A stretch of 64,000 bases of DNA from REEB95 sp050729835 (GCA_050729835.1 JBOHLS010000008.1:1-64000); one strand, 5' to 3'. Shown: positions 1 through 8,458, counted from the first letter of the stretch. Translations and numbers: made by a program. Notes: generated from the sequence alone by a model not told the origin.

Positions 1-117
1 GACTTTGCCATGTCTTCTGGAGAGCCGGATGCGTAACGAAAGGCGCACGTCCGGTTCGGAAAGAGGCGACGAGAAACCGATCGCCGAAAGGCGATCGGCG
101 CTCGTCGCCTACTTTAC
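1..117 (+). mobile_element. 3' end of a group II intron (domains V and VI)
   Basis: Bases 22-57 fold like the catalytic domain V of bacterial group II introns: GAGCCGGA pairs with TCCGGTTC, and the inner GCG/CGC stem is capped by a GAAA loop. The element is 36 nt, two longer than the common 34. Bases 65-109 form a domain VI-like hairpin (GGCGACGAG with CTCGTCGCC, then CCGATCGCC with GGCGATCGG around GAAA). It is followed by TACTTTAC, whose A at 111 is a plausible branch point 6-7 nt from the 3' splice site. The 3' end near 117 is inferred because IS3 transposase sequence resumes at 118. The reverse transcriptase and the rest of the intron lie outside the window. Confidence 0.72.
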
Positions 118-787
118 AGATCTCCGGCGTGCCGTAGCGCGCCAGAACTTCTTCCAGCGCCTCGACGCAGAACGCTGCTTCCATCGTGTGATCGACAGCC
201 GCCACGCCAGCACCTGGCGGCTCGCCCAGTCCATGACCGCCACCAAGTACAAAAACCCGCGCTGTACCGGGATGTAGGTGATGGCGGCGCACCAGACATG
301 ATCGGGGCAATCCACCGCCACGTTCCGCAGCAGATACGGATAGACCCGGTGCTCCGGATGCGGCGTGCTGGTCTTGGGCGCCTGATAGATCGCCTCCAGG
401 CCCATGAGCCGCATCAGGCCGGCGGACCCGGGGGCGCCCGGCAGCTAGGCCCTCGCGCCGCAACTGGCGCACCATCTGCCGGCTGCCAAAGAACGGATAC
501 CGCAGAAACAGCTCGTCGATCCGGCGCATCAGCGCCAGGTTCTCCGGGCTTTCTCCCTTGGGTGTGTAATAAAACGACGATCGGCTGATCGAAAGCAGCC
601 GGCATTGGCGGCTCAAGCTCAGGCCCGGCCGCTCCGGTGCGATCATCGCCTGGCGCTTCCACCTGCTCACCTGGTTCAGATGCACCTTGTGATGGGCGGC
701 AATCTCCTGCACCGTCTTGTCGCCCCGCAGCGCTTCCAGCGCCACACGCGCCTTGAACTCCGCCGTAAACCGTCTCCCCATCGTCAT
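118..787 (-). pseudogene. IS3 transposase remnant (OrfA/OrfB fused, frameshifted)
   Basis: The reading frame starts MTMGRRFTAEFK at 787 and runs in frame into OrfB sequence (ISRSSFYYTPKGESPENL). It shifts by one base near 420, where the expected RRLMRLMGLEAIYQ needs a different frame. It shifts again near 190, where MEAAFCVEALEEVLARYGTP continues in a third frame. The first catalytic Asp of the DDE core, normally in WCTDITYIP, reads WCAAITYIP. Domain V/VI intron sequence interrupts the gene after GTPEI. It cannot give an active transposase. Confidence 0.82.
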
Positions 788-853
788 CTCGTATCCCTCT
801 CTATCCAGAGGAATACACCTTAACTCCCTGTCCGATTTTCCAGGACCAGCTCA
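118..853 (-). mobile_element. Decayed IS3-family insertion sequence, split by the intron
   Basis: Reading the minus strand gives IS3-type OrfA sequence (RRFTAEFKARVALEAL) and then, with no orfA/orfB boundary, OrfB sequence (PERPGLSLSRQCRLL). About 150-200 bp is therefore missing internally, judged from the usual layout. The upstream terminus is placed near 853, where the sequence ends in GACCAGCTCA, but the matching inverted repeat lies beyond the intron, so this end is approximate. The element lies just upstream of the pigment operon and may mark a boundary of the acquired region. Confidence 0.75.
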
Positions 854-870
854 GTGTGCCGTAATCCCAT

Positions 871-899
871 TTGTAGAGCTTGGCTAAACTATAGATAAT
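871..899 (+). promoter_or_regulatory. Possible promoter of the pigment operon
   Basis: TTGTAG (871-876) and GATAAT (894-899) are separated by 17 bp in an AT-richer stretch between the IS end and the first pigment-operon gene. Match to a sigma-70-type promoter is only moderate; no start site is known. Confidence 0.25.
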
Positions 900-946
900 C
901 CTCCGGGGGGACAGCCGCCTGATCACGGCGGGAAAAAGGGACGGCC

Positions 947-1258
947 TTGGAACGGCGTACAACAATCATCCTTGTAGTCACCGTCGTAGCCTTGGCGACA
1001 CGCGGAATAACGCCAGCCTTCGCACAGGCGACAAACGTAAAACCGACCTCGGACAGCGTTGCAGATCAATTCAAGTCCGGCGCGGATCGGGTCGGCGCTG
1101 GGGCGGCGCAAATCGGCGAGGGCATCAAGGATGGCGCGATCATGACTTGGCAGGCCATCAAGGCCGGCGCAGCCGCCGCTGCCGCCCAAATCAACGGCGG
1201 ACAGCACGCTTCGACCGAGAGCAAAAATCTCACCCCGTCGGCGAATCCGCCGCACTGA
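947..1258 (+). CDS. Small secreted alanine/glycine-rich protein of unknown function
   Basis: A 103-residue protein with basic start MERR, a hydrophobic stretch to about residue 22 and a likely signal-peptidase site after PAFA (PAFA|QATN). The mature part is small and amphipathic: a helix-prone, Ala/Gly-rich segment (GAGAAQIGEGIKDGAI, then KAGAAAAAAQ) and a polar C-terminal tail. It is the first gene before the ACP of the aryl-polyene-type operon, with only 12 bp between, so it probably belongs to the same transcript. I do not recognise a family. A periplasmic or envelope role next to the LolA-like and MMPL proteins is inference only. Confidence 0.6.
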   Translation: MERRTTIILVVTVVALATRGITPAFAQATNVKPTSDSVADQFKSGADRVGAGAAQIGEGIKDGAIMTWQAIKAGAAAAAAQINGGQHASTESKNLTPSANPPH

Positions 1259-1270
1259 ACGATCGGAGAT

Positions 1271-1576
1271 TTGTGCCAACGGCTTGGGAATCGTGACTTG
1301 ATTACCGACGACAACACGCAAAGCGCCCAGGAAGCCGAGTTGGCCAGCCTGATCGTCAAGACCCTGAACCTCGAAGTGCCGGCGGAGGAGATTGACCCGC
1401 AAGCGCCGCTTTACGGTGAAGGGCTCGGACTCGATTCGATCGACATGCTGGAGATTGCATTGGCCGTATCACAGCAGTTCGGCATCAAGCTGCGGACTGA
1501 CGACAAGAACAACGTGCAAATCTTCGGATCGCTGCGCAGCCTCAACGCCTATATCCAACAGAACCGAGGGCGCTAA
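1271..1576 (+). CDS. Acyl carrier protein of the aryl-polyene-type cluster
   Basis: A 101-residue (or shorter) acyl carrier protein. The motif GLGLDSIDMLEIAL contains the phosphopantetheine attachment site, Ser56 with this start, in the usual D-S-(I/L) setting. It should carry the growing polyene chain for the ligase, ketosynthases, dehydratases and reductase downstream. The start is uncertain: TTG at 1271 has GGAGA only 1 nt upstream, while the in-frame TTG at 1298 has GGGA at better spacing and would trim nine residues. The stop codon abuts the next gene (start at 1577). Typical aryl polyene loci carry two ACPs; only this one is visible. Confidence 0.88.
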   Translation: MCQRLGNRDLITDDNTQSAQEAELASLIVKTLNLEVPAEEIDPQAPLYGEGLGLDSIDMLEIALAVSQQFGIKLRTDDKNNVQIFGSLRSLNAYIQQNRGR

Positions 1577-2137
1577 ATGAGCGAAGCGGCCCTCGCGCGT
1601 ACACGCATCCCCGCGCTTCTGGCGCTGGGCGCGGTCCCTCTGCTCTTTCACTTGGTGATCGTCGAAACCAGCCGCATTCATTTCGCGTCGGCTTGGAACT
1701 TCGGGGCATTGTTCAGGTTCGGACTCGTCACCGCCTCGGCGCTCACGCACTGGGCGATCTACGGCGGGTTGCTTGCGACATTCGGCTTGACGTTGCGACC
1801 GGGGCGCGACGCGCTGATCACGGCAATAGCGCGCCGGCTGCACGGCGCGATCGCGGACGAACTGGTCGTCTACACGCGTCGCGTCACTTGGGCGTGGTGT
1901 GGTTTCTTTGCGATACAGCTTACGACCTCTGTCACACTCTTTCTGTTCGCACCGCTGGTCGTCTGGTCGTTTTTTGTCAATGTCCTCGACATACCCTTGG
2001 TCGCAGCGATGTTCGGCGCCGAATACCTCTGCCGCATTCATTGCTTGCGCGATCCCCCGCGGCATTCGCTCGCGGCGATCCTGGCGATGATCGCTGATGT
2101 GAGGAAGCCGCGCGAAGGGCCAGTGGCCTCACCGTGA
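1577..2137 (+). CDS. ApeG-like integral membrane protein (COG4648 type)
   Basis: A 186-residue hydrophobic protein with about four membrane segments (around residues 10-30, 46-72, 106-130 and 130-150). Its place directly after the ACP and before the AMP-ligase is the position of the COG4648 membrane protein (ApeG) in aryl polyene loci. That homology is recalled, not computed. Its reaction is not known; anchoring the PKS at the membrane is one suggestion. It starts immediately after the ACP stop, and its TGA overlaps the next start, so translation is probably coupled. Confidence 0.7.
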   Translation: MSEAALARTRIPALLALGAVPLLFHLVIVETSRIHFASAWNFGALFRFGLVTASALTHWAIYGGLLATFGLTLRPGRDALITAIARRLHGAIADELVVYTRRVTWAWCGFFAIQLTTSVTLFLFAPLVVWSFFVNVLDIPLVAAMFGAEYLCRIHCLRDPPRHSLAAILAMIADVRKPREGPVASP

Positions 2138-3516
2138 TGTCGCGCGACCGGCTCGATATCGTCCGCGATGACGCACGTGCGTTCCCAACGGTTGTGTCCT
2201 ATGCGATTGCCCGGCACGGCGGTGACGATGACGTTATTGCGGTTCGCAATCGCCAACCGATCCGTCGGGCGCAATTCCGGCGCGACGTCGCAGCGCTCGC
2301 CGCCCGCCTGCCAACGCATAAATACGTCCTCAATCTGTGCGCCGACCGCTACCGTTTTACCGTGGGCCTTGCGGCGGCATTGTGCCGCCAACAAATCAGC
2401 CTGCTGCCGCCGAGCGACGTGGACGGCGTGCTCAAGGCTCTGGCTGCCGACTACCCCTATCTCTACGCCCTCACCGATACCGTGCGGCCGCCGTTTCCGA
2501 GCGTGATCTATCCTGACAATCTTGACGGCGGCGCCGGGACCGCCGAAATGCCGGTGCTTCCGGGACAGCAACCGGCGCTCGTCCTGTTCACTTCGGGTTC
2601 GACCGGCCGCCCCAAACCGGTGACGAAATCCTGGGGTACGCTCGTCCGTAACGCGCGCGCCGCGGGCAAGCGCCTCGGTGCGCTGCGGTTTCGCGGCGCC
2701 ACGCTGATCGGGACCGTGCCGCATCAGCACAGCTACGGCCTGGAATCGACGATCTTGCTCGGCCTTCAGCATGGTTTGGCGATCGATACCACCCGGCCGC
2801 TCTACCCTGCCGACATCCACGCCGCGATCGAAAGCGCCGCGCGGCCGCGAATTCTGGTCACGACGCCGGTGCACATACGGACGTTGGTGGCCGAATCCGA
2901 CGGAATGCCAGCCCTCGATCTCATCGTTTCGGCGACTGCACCTCTGCCGATCGCGCTCGCGGCACAAGCCGAGGCGCATTTCCGCGCGCCGCTGGTCGAG
3001 ATCTACGGCTGCACCGAGGCCGGCCAAATCGCGACGCGCCGGACCGTGGACGAGCCGCAGTGGCGCTGTCTCGACGGCGTCGCCTTGCATCAGGACCAAT
3101 ACGGCAGCTGGGTCAGCGGTCCGTCGGTCCAAGAGGAGACGCTGCTACACGATTTGATCGAGCAGACCGGGCCCGACACCTTCGTGCTCGGCGGCCGCTC
3201 GGCAGACATGGTTGACGTCGCCGGCAAGCGCACGTCGTTGGCGCATCTCAACCACCATCTCCTCGGCATCGACGGCGTCCGAGATGGCGCCTTCGTCATG
3301 CCGGATACGGACGGACGGCGTGTCGCCCGCCTTATGGCGTTGGTGGTTGCGCCAGAATTGCGAGCCGAGACCATCCTGTCCGCGCTGCGCAACCGCATCG
3401 ATGCCGCTTTTCTGCCGCGGCCCCTCGTGTTCGTCGACGCGCTGCCGCGCAACGCGCTCGGCAAATTGCCGCGCGAGGCACTACTGCAACTCGCCAACCG
3501 CAGCCGGGGCTCCTAA
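2137..3516 (+). CDS. AMP-dependent acyl/aryl-ACP ligase (ApeH-like)
   Basis: A 459-residue member of the ANL adenylating superfamily. It is expected to activate the aromatic or acyl starter with ATP and load it on the ACP. Core motif A3 is clear near residue 150 (LFTSGSTGRPKPVTKSWG), A5 near 288 (EIYGCTEAG), and the C-terminal A10-type motif PRNALGKLPRE carries the catalytic Lys near residue 446. It is shorter than typical CoA ligases (500 or more), as is usual for aryl-polyene ligases. ATG 2137 overlaps the preceding TGA; GTG 2134 is an alternative. Substrate specificity cannot be read from the sequence. Confidence 0.88.
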   Translation: MSRDRLDIVRDDARAFPTVVSYAIARHGGDDDVIAVRNRQPIRRAQFRRDVAALAARLPTHKYVLNLCADRYRFTVGLAAALCRQQISLLPPSDVDGVLKALAADYPYLYALTDTVRPPFPSVIYPDNLDGGAGTAEMPVLPGQQPALVLFTSGSTGRPKPVTKSWGTLVRNARAAGKRLGALRFRGATLIGTVPHQHSYGLESTILLGLQHGLAIDTTRPLYPADIHAAIESAARPRILVTTPVHIRTLVAESDGMPALDLIVSATAPLPIALAAQAEAHFRAPLVEIYGCTEAGQIATRRTVDEPQWRCLDGVALHQDQYGSWVSGPSVQEETLLHDLIEQTGPDTFVLGGRSADMVDVAGKRTSLAHLNHHLLGIDGVRDGAFVMPDTDGRRVARLMALVVAPELRAETILSALRNRIDAAFLPRPLVFVDALPRNALGKLPREALLQLANRSRGS

Positions 3517-3518
3517 CG

Positions 3519-3830
3519 ATGTGGCAGTCGAGCGAAGTCCGCTTTGCGAGCGATCATCCGACGGCCGCGGGACATTTTCCGTCCAATCCGATCATTCCCG
3601 GTGCCCTCCTGCTCGACGAGGTTCTGAAGGCTATTGCCATCGCCACAAGCGGCGACGCCGATGTCGTCATCCGTGCCGCGAAATTCTTTCGGCCCGTCCG
3701 ACCCGGCGAGGCCGTCCGCGTCCAGTGGCAACGCCAGGCGGACGGGCGCATCAAGTTCGAGTGTCGGCTCGTCGTCGACGACGACCTGGTGGCGTCCGGC
3801 ACCCTGGCGACGGATTTGGTGCAGCGATGA
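3519..3830 (+). CDS. Hot-dog fold 3-hydroxyacyl-ACP dehydratase (ApeI-like)
   Basis: A 103-residue single hot-dog domain. The FabZ-type active-site segment is visible (GHFPSNPIIPGALLLDEV): catalytic His19, and at the position normally held by Glu an Asp33 (followed by Glu34). An acidic Asp is also used by FabA, so activity is plausible. It should dehydrate 3-hydroxyacyl-ACP during polyene elongation. The start lies 2 bp after the ligase stop, and its TGA overlaps the ATG of the acyltransferase, so it sits in the coupled operon. A second, ApeP-like dehydratase lies at 11762. Confidence 0.82.
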   Translation: MWQSSEVRFASDHPTAAGHFPSNPIIPGALLLDEVLKAIAIATSGDADVVIRAAKFFRPVRPGEAVRVQWQRQADGRIKFECRLVVDDDLVASGTLATDLVQR

Positions 3831-4729
3831 GCGAGAATTCACTGGTTCAGGAATGGACAGTCCGTTCCGAGCGTGGCGCCCTGTCGTTGATCAAATTCGG
3901 CGTCTGGATGGCTCTGCGGCTGGGCCGACCCATGGCGCGGCTTTTTCTTTACCCGACTTGCCTCTATTTCCTCGTGTCATCCGCCAAAGCGGCGCGCAGC
4001 TCACGACAGTATCTCGCGCGGGTTCTCGGCCGCCGGCCGAGCCTTGCCGACGTGTTTCGTCATTTCCTCACCTTCGCATCCTGCGTACTCGATCGCGTAT
4101 TTCTGCTGAACGAGCAGATCGATCAATTCGACGTTCGCATCCATGGTGAGGAGATCGTCAGCGACATCGAGCGGCGCGGCGGCGGCTGCATCTTGTTCGG
4201 CGCCCATTTCGGCAGTTTCGAGGTGGCCCGGGCGGTTGGCCGGCGCCAGCGCAACCTGCCCGTCAGCCTCGTGATGTACGAGGAAAATGCGCGCAAGATT
4301 CGCGCCGCGCTCGCGATGATCAATCCGCAGCTCGAGACGGAAGTGATTGGCCTCGGACGGTCGGACTCGCTCATCGCCGTCGCCGAGCGACTGAACCGCG
4401 GCCATTTCGTCGGCCTACTCGCCGACCGCAATGTCGGCGGCGAAGATCTCGTCCGCTACCCGTTTCTCGGCGCCGCGGCGGCGTTCCCGCAAGGTCCATT
4501 TCGGGTGGCGATGCTGTTGCAACGGCCGGTCGTGATGATGGTCGGAATCTATCGCGGCGGCCGGACGTACGATGTCTTTTTTGAGACCCTGGCCAGTCCG
4601 TCGGAATCCCGATCGCGCGACGGCGAGGCGTGGCTCGACGGCGCGATGCGGCGATACGCGTCGCGGCTCGAGCATTATTGCCGCGCGGCGCCGTTCAATT
4701 GGTTCAATTTCTATGATTTCTGGGCGTGA
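3827..4729 (+). CDS. LpxL/HtrB-like acyltransferase (ApeK-like)
   Basis: A 300-residue protein with a hydrophobic N-terminal anchor (about residues 22-60) and the lysophospholipid-acyltransferase motif GAHFGSFEVAR near residue 125, matching the H-x4-(D/E) catalytic signature of the LpxL family. It ends with the aromatic-rich WFNFYDFW typical of LpxL relatives. It probably transfers an acyl chain onto the lipid that anchors the polyene in the membrane. ATG 3827 overlaps the TGA of the dehydratase. In some aryl polyene clusters an acyltransferase of this type is associated with a glycosyltransferase; here the GT2 gene is 8 kb away at 12890. Confidence 0.82.
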   Translation: MSENSLVQEWTVRSERGALSLIKFGVWMALRLGRPMARLFLYPTCLYFLVSSAKAARSSRQYLARVLGRRPSLADVFRHFLTFASCVLDRVFLLNEQIDQFDVRIHGEEIVSDIERRGGGCILFGAHFGSFEVARAVGRRQRNLPVSLVMYEENARKIRAALAMINPQLETEVIGLGRSDSLIAVAERLNRGHFVGLLADRNVGGEDLVRYPFLGAAAAFPQGPFRVAMLLQRPVVMMVGIYRGGRTYDVFFETLASPSESRSRDGEAWLDGAMRRYASRLEHYCRAAPFNWFNFYDFWA

Positions 4730-5354
4730 TATACGCCTGAGCGGCGCTGTGGTACGGCTTGCCGCGGTGCTTTACGCGGCGTTTGCCGTGGGCGCGACGT
4801 CGGTCGCGGCACAACCCGCGGCCCCGACGGGAGATTGGGGGCTGCCGCAGTTGATGCGGGACCTCGCCCAGGTCAAAGCGGCGTCGGCGCAGTTCACCGA
4901 ACGCAAGACGGTGCACATGCTAAGCACGCCGTTGGTGACGTCCGGCACGCTGAATTACATCGCGCCCGATCACATGCAGAAAATCACGGTGTCGCCGAAG
5001 CCCGAACGGTTCGTTCTGGACGGCGACCAGGTGACGATCGCCGGCGGTCCCGATCACCAGGTCCATACTTTCTCGCTCGCCGATTATCCGCAGATCGGCG
5101 GCCTGGTCGAAGGCATTCGTGCCACGCTCGCCGGCGACTTGGCCGCGCTTGATCACTTTTATGTGGTGCAGCTCAGCGGCAATCCTTCGAACTGGCGACT
5201 CCTGCTTCAACCGAAGGACACCGATCTGACACGCTTCGTCAAATGGATCCGAATCGCGGGCAGCCGAGTTCGTATCGTTGACGTCGAAACCGAGGACACC
5301 GACGGCGACCATTCGGACATGAGCATAGTCGAAGACGCCGGCGATGCCCGCTAG
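4713..5354 (+). CDS. LolA-like periplasmic lipoprotein-carrier family protein (ApeL-like)
   Basis: A 213-residue exported protein: signal peptide around residues 8-33 (cleavage after SVAAQ or near it), then a LolA/LolB-type beta fold (LPQLMRDLAQVKAASAQFTE, with TSGTLNYIAPDHMQK further on). In aryl polyene loci this protein pairs with the MMPL exporter and is thought to carry the lipid-linked polyene across the periplasm. It starts inside the end of the acyltransferase gene (17-base overlap) and its last codons overlap the exporter start at 5344. Confidence 0.8.
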   Translation: MISGRDIRLSGAVVRLAAVLYAAFAVGATSVAAQPAAPTGDWGLPQLMRDLAQVKAASAQFTERKTVHMLSTPLVTSGTLNYIAPDHMQKITVSPKPERFVLDGDQVTIAGGPDHQVHTFSLADYPQIGGLVEGIRATLAGDLAALDHFYVVQLSGNPSNWRLLLQPKDTDLTRFVKWIRIAGSRVRIVDVETEDTDGDHSDMSIVEDAGDAR

Positions 5355-7743
5355 GCGTCTCGCGCTCGGCGTCTGGCTGTTGGCTGTCGTCATCTGCGTC
5401 GGCGTCGTCGCCCGGACACACCTCCGCACCGACATGACGGCGTTCTTGCCGCGTTCGGATTCCGTAGCGCAGCAGGTTCTCACCGAGCAGGTGAGCAACG
5501 GCGCGGCGTCACATTTGATCCTGCTCGGGATCGACGGTGCACCGCCGCAAATTCTCGTCGCCGTGAGCGAATCCATGGCCGCGCGCCTGCGGCCGGACGC
5601 CGCCTTTGTCGATGTTAGCAACGGCGATGATGCGTCGTTTGCCGGCGTGCGGGATTTTATCTGGCGCAACCGCTATGTGCTCAGCGCCGGTACGACGGCC
5701 GACCGCTTCACGGTCACCGGTCTCCATGCTGCCCTGACAAACGATCTCGAATTGCTGGATTCCGACGTCGGGGTCTTGATCAAGCAGACCTTGCCCAACG
5801 ATCCGACTGGGGAGCTGTTGACCCTGTTGAACCGACTGGGCGCTGCCAAAGGTCCGCCCAGCCGCGATGGCGCGTGGCTGTCGGCCGACGGCAGCCGGGC
5901 GCTGATATTGGTTCACACGCGCGCGCCCGGGTTCGACATCGATGCGCAGCAGCGTGCACTCGCTCGCATCGGCGATGCATTCGATGGCGCCCGCGCCGCG
6001 GTCCCGGGGGCAAAAACGGCCCGGCTACTTGAAACGGGTCCCGGGGTATTTGCCGTCCGCACGCGCGACACGACGAAGCGCGACGCCACCCGTCTGTCCC
6101 TGCTCGCGACGGCGGCGGCGGCAAGCCTTTTGGCCTTCGCTTACCGTTCGCCCCGGGTTCTCCTGCTTGGTCTTCTACCGGTAGCCAGCGGTGCGCTCGC
6201 CGCCGTCGCGGCGGTATCGCTCCGTTTCGGTTTCGTGCATGGCATCACGCTCGGCTTCGGCGTGACGTTGATCGGCGAATCGGTCGATTATGCCATCTAC
6301 CTGTTCACGCAGACCGCGCGCGGCGACCCAGCCGGAGTCACGCTTGCGCGAATCTGGCCGACGCTGCGTCTGGGCGCATTGACGTCAATCGTGGGCTTCA
6401 GCGCGATGTTGTTCTCGGGTTTCGTCGGCTTTGCCCAACTCGGGCTGTTCTCGATCGTCGGTTTGATCGTCGCAGCCGCGGTTACTCGCTTCGCCCTGCC
6501 GCACCTCATGCCGCGGGGCTTCTTCGCCGTGGGCGCGGGAGTCCTGGCGCGTCCGTTGCTCGCCGTAATCAGTCATCGCAGACGGTTGCGGCCGTTCATC
6601 GCGCTTATCGTATTGATCGGAGCCGTCGCGCTGGCGCTGCATCGGGGCGGATTTTGGGACAAGGATCTGTCGCATTTGAGCCCGATCCCGGCTGCCGATC
6701 AGACGATCGACCGCAGGCTTCGGCACGATCTCGGCGTGCCCGACCTGCGCTATTTCGCGGTGTTTAGAGCCGCGGATGAACAACAGGCGCTCGAGGAAAG
6801 CGAGGCGCTGACGGCGGCGCTGCAGACGCTGATCGCACAGCGGCGTCTCGGCGGCCTCGACGCTCCAAGCCAAATTCTGCCGAGCGATCGGACACAACGC
6901 GCGCGCCAGATGGCGCTGCCGGACGCCGACGCCCTCCGTGTCCGGTTTGATGAGGCGCGCGTCGATTTACCGTTTCGCCCGGGCACTTTCGATCCCTTCT
7001 TCCGCGATGTTGCCGCCGCGAAAACGGCGCCGCTTTTGACACGCGCGAGCCTGCCACCCGCTCTGGCGTTGCAGCTCGACTCCATGCTGGTCCATCGAGG
7101 CAACGGATGGGACGTGATTGCGCCGCTGCGCGATGTGACCGATCCGGCTGGCGTCGCCGCAGCGATTACGGCTGCCCGGTTGCCAGGCGCGGCATTCGTT
7201 GACCTCGATCGTGAATCCGACCGGCTGCTGCACAAGTTTCAGAACGAGGCCACGCTGCTGGCTTCGATCGGCAGCCTTGCTATTTTGGTATTGCTGTTCG
7301 TCGGCCTGAAATCGCTGGCGCGGGTCGTTGCCGTAGCCGCGCCCCTTGCCGCGTCTGTAATTGTGACGGCGGCGCTGCTCACGACGGATGGCGGTGTGCT
7401 CTCGATTTTCATGGTTGTCGGCTTTTTGCTGATCGTCGCCGTTGGCTCGAATTACTGCCTTTTCTTCGAGCGACGGGACCATGACGCGGCGACGCACAAT
7501 CGGTCGGTCGCATCCATCGTGCTGGCGAATCTCTGCACGGTGTCGGCCTATGGCCTGATGTCCCTGTCGAGCATCCCGGTGCTGCATGACATCGGCATCA
7601 CGGTCGCGATCGGAACGTTTTTGACGCTGTTTTTTGCCGCCGTCGTCACGACGCGCGACGTCGCCGCGCAACCGGCGGCGGATCGGATTGGACATCGCGC
7701 GCAATCGCCGCGGGAGGAGCGTGATCGACTGCCGTTACCATAA
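5344..7743 (+). CDS. MMPL/RND-family exporter (ApeM-like)
   Basis: A 799-residue transporter with the MMPL layout: one N-terminal helix (residues 6-24), a periplasmic loop of about 220 residues, a bundle of helices (about 245-400), a second loop, and a second bundle (about 630-760). The conserved segment GITLGFGVTLIGESVDYAIY in the first bundle resembles the MMPL proton-relay helix. It probably exports the polyene lipid in cooperation with the LolA-like protein just upstream, whose gene overlaps it by 11 bases. Confidence 0.88.
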   Translation: MPARRLALGVWLLAVVICVGVVARTHLRTDMTAFLPRSDSVAQQVLTEQVSNGAASHLILLGIDGAPPQILVAVSESMAARLRPDAAFVDVSNGDDASFAGVRDFIWRNRYVLSAGTTADRFTVTGLHAALTNDLELLDSDVGVLIKQTLPNDPTGELLTLLNRLGAAKGPPSRDGAWLSADGSRALILVHTRAPGFDIDAQQRALARIGDAFDGARAAVPGAKTARLLETGPGVFAVRTRDTTKRDATRLSLLATAAAASLLAFAYRSPRVLLLGLLPVASGALAAVAAVSLRFGFVHGITLGFGVTLIGESVDYAIYLFTQTARGDPAGVTLARIWPTLRLGALTSIVGFSAMLFSGFVGFAQLGLFSIVGLIVAAAVTRFALPHLMPRGFFAVGAGVLARPLLAVISHRRRLRPFIALIVLIGAVALALHRGGFWDKDLSHLSPIPAADQTIDRRLRHDLGVPDLRYFAVFRAADEQQALEESEALTAALQTLIAQRRLGGLDAPSQILPSDRTQRARQMALPDADALRVRFDEARVDLPFRPGTFDPFFRDVAAAKTAPLLTRASLPPALALQLDSMLVHRGNGWDVIAPLRDVTDPAGVAAAITAARLPGAAFVDLDRESDRLLHKFQNEATLLASIGSLAILVLLFVGLKSLARVVAVAAPLAASVIVTAALLTTDGGVLSIFMVVGFLLIVAVGSNYCLFFERRDHDAATHNRSVASIVLANLCTVSAYGLMSLSSIPVLHDIGITVAIGTFLTLFFAAVVTTRDVAAQPAADRIGHRAQSPREERDRLPLP

Positions 7744-8416
7744 GGCGCCGGGCGGCGACGGAGGTCGCGTGCTGCTCGTCATGTTACCGGGCGTCGGCAT
7801 CGAGGCCGGCGAGTTCGCCGAACGCGGCCTCGTGGCCTCCGTGCACGACCGCGGTCTGCCGGTTGATGTCGTCGCGACCCGTCCCGCGCTTGACCACTAT
7901 CACGACGGCACGATCGCCGCCGAACTTCATCGCGCGGTCGTCGAGCCGGCGCTTCGGCAAGGTTACACGCGCCTCTGGTTCCTCGGGATTTCGTTGGGCG
8001 GCATGGGGGCGTTGCTCTATGCGACCGTTCACGGCGCGCTCGTCGATGGCGTCGTTCTCCTGGCGCCGTTTCTCGGTACGCAGGGTACGGTTGCCGAACT
8101 CGCCGAGGCCGGAGGCTTGGCGTCGTGGCCGGCTGAAACATCGACGGCAACCGCCTCCGAGCGGCAGATGCTGGTTTGGTTGCAGCGGGTCCTATCGCGG
8201 CCACCGTTGCGCCCGACGCTTTATCTCGGTTACGGCCGTGACGACCGTTTCGTCACAGGCCACCGCCTGCTGGCCGAGCGATTGCCGAATGCGCGCGTCG
8301 TGACCGCAGACGGCGGTCACGATTGGGAGACGTGGGCGACGCTTTGGCGGTGCGTGCTCGACGCCGAACCGTTTGCGGCGCGGTCCGCTGAACTGGACGC
8401 CCCGACGATCGAATGA
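7721..8416 (+). CDS. Alpha/beta hydrolase of the pigment operon
   Basis: A 231-residue alpha/beta hydrolase. The nucleophile elbow GISLGGMGAL holds the likely catalytic Ser, GRDDRFV carries a candidate Asp and ADGGHDW the candidate His. GTG 7721 is chosen because GGGAGGA lies directly upstream; this start overlaps the exporter's end by 23 bases. No signal peptide is visible, so it is probably cytoplasmic. It could release or proofread ACP-bound chains, or hydrolyse an ester on the finished product. I do not recall it as a standard member of aryl polyene loci. Confidence 0.72.
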   Translation: MIDCRYHKAPGGDGGRVLLVMLPGVGIEAGEFAERGLVASVHDRGLPVDVVATRPALDHYHDGTIAAELHRAVVEPALRQGYTRLWFLGISLGGMGALLYATVHGALVDGVVLLAPFLGTQGTVAELAEAGGLASWPAETSTATASERQMLVWLQRVLSRPPLRPTLYLGYGRDDRFVTGHRLLAERLPNARVVTADGGHDWETWATLWRCVLDAEPFAARSAELDAPTIE

Positions 8417-8458
8417 ATATGATGACGGTGACAAGAAGCGAACAAGGGGGCGAAAGCC

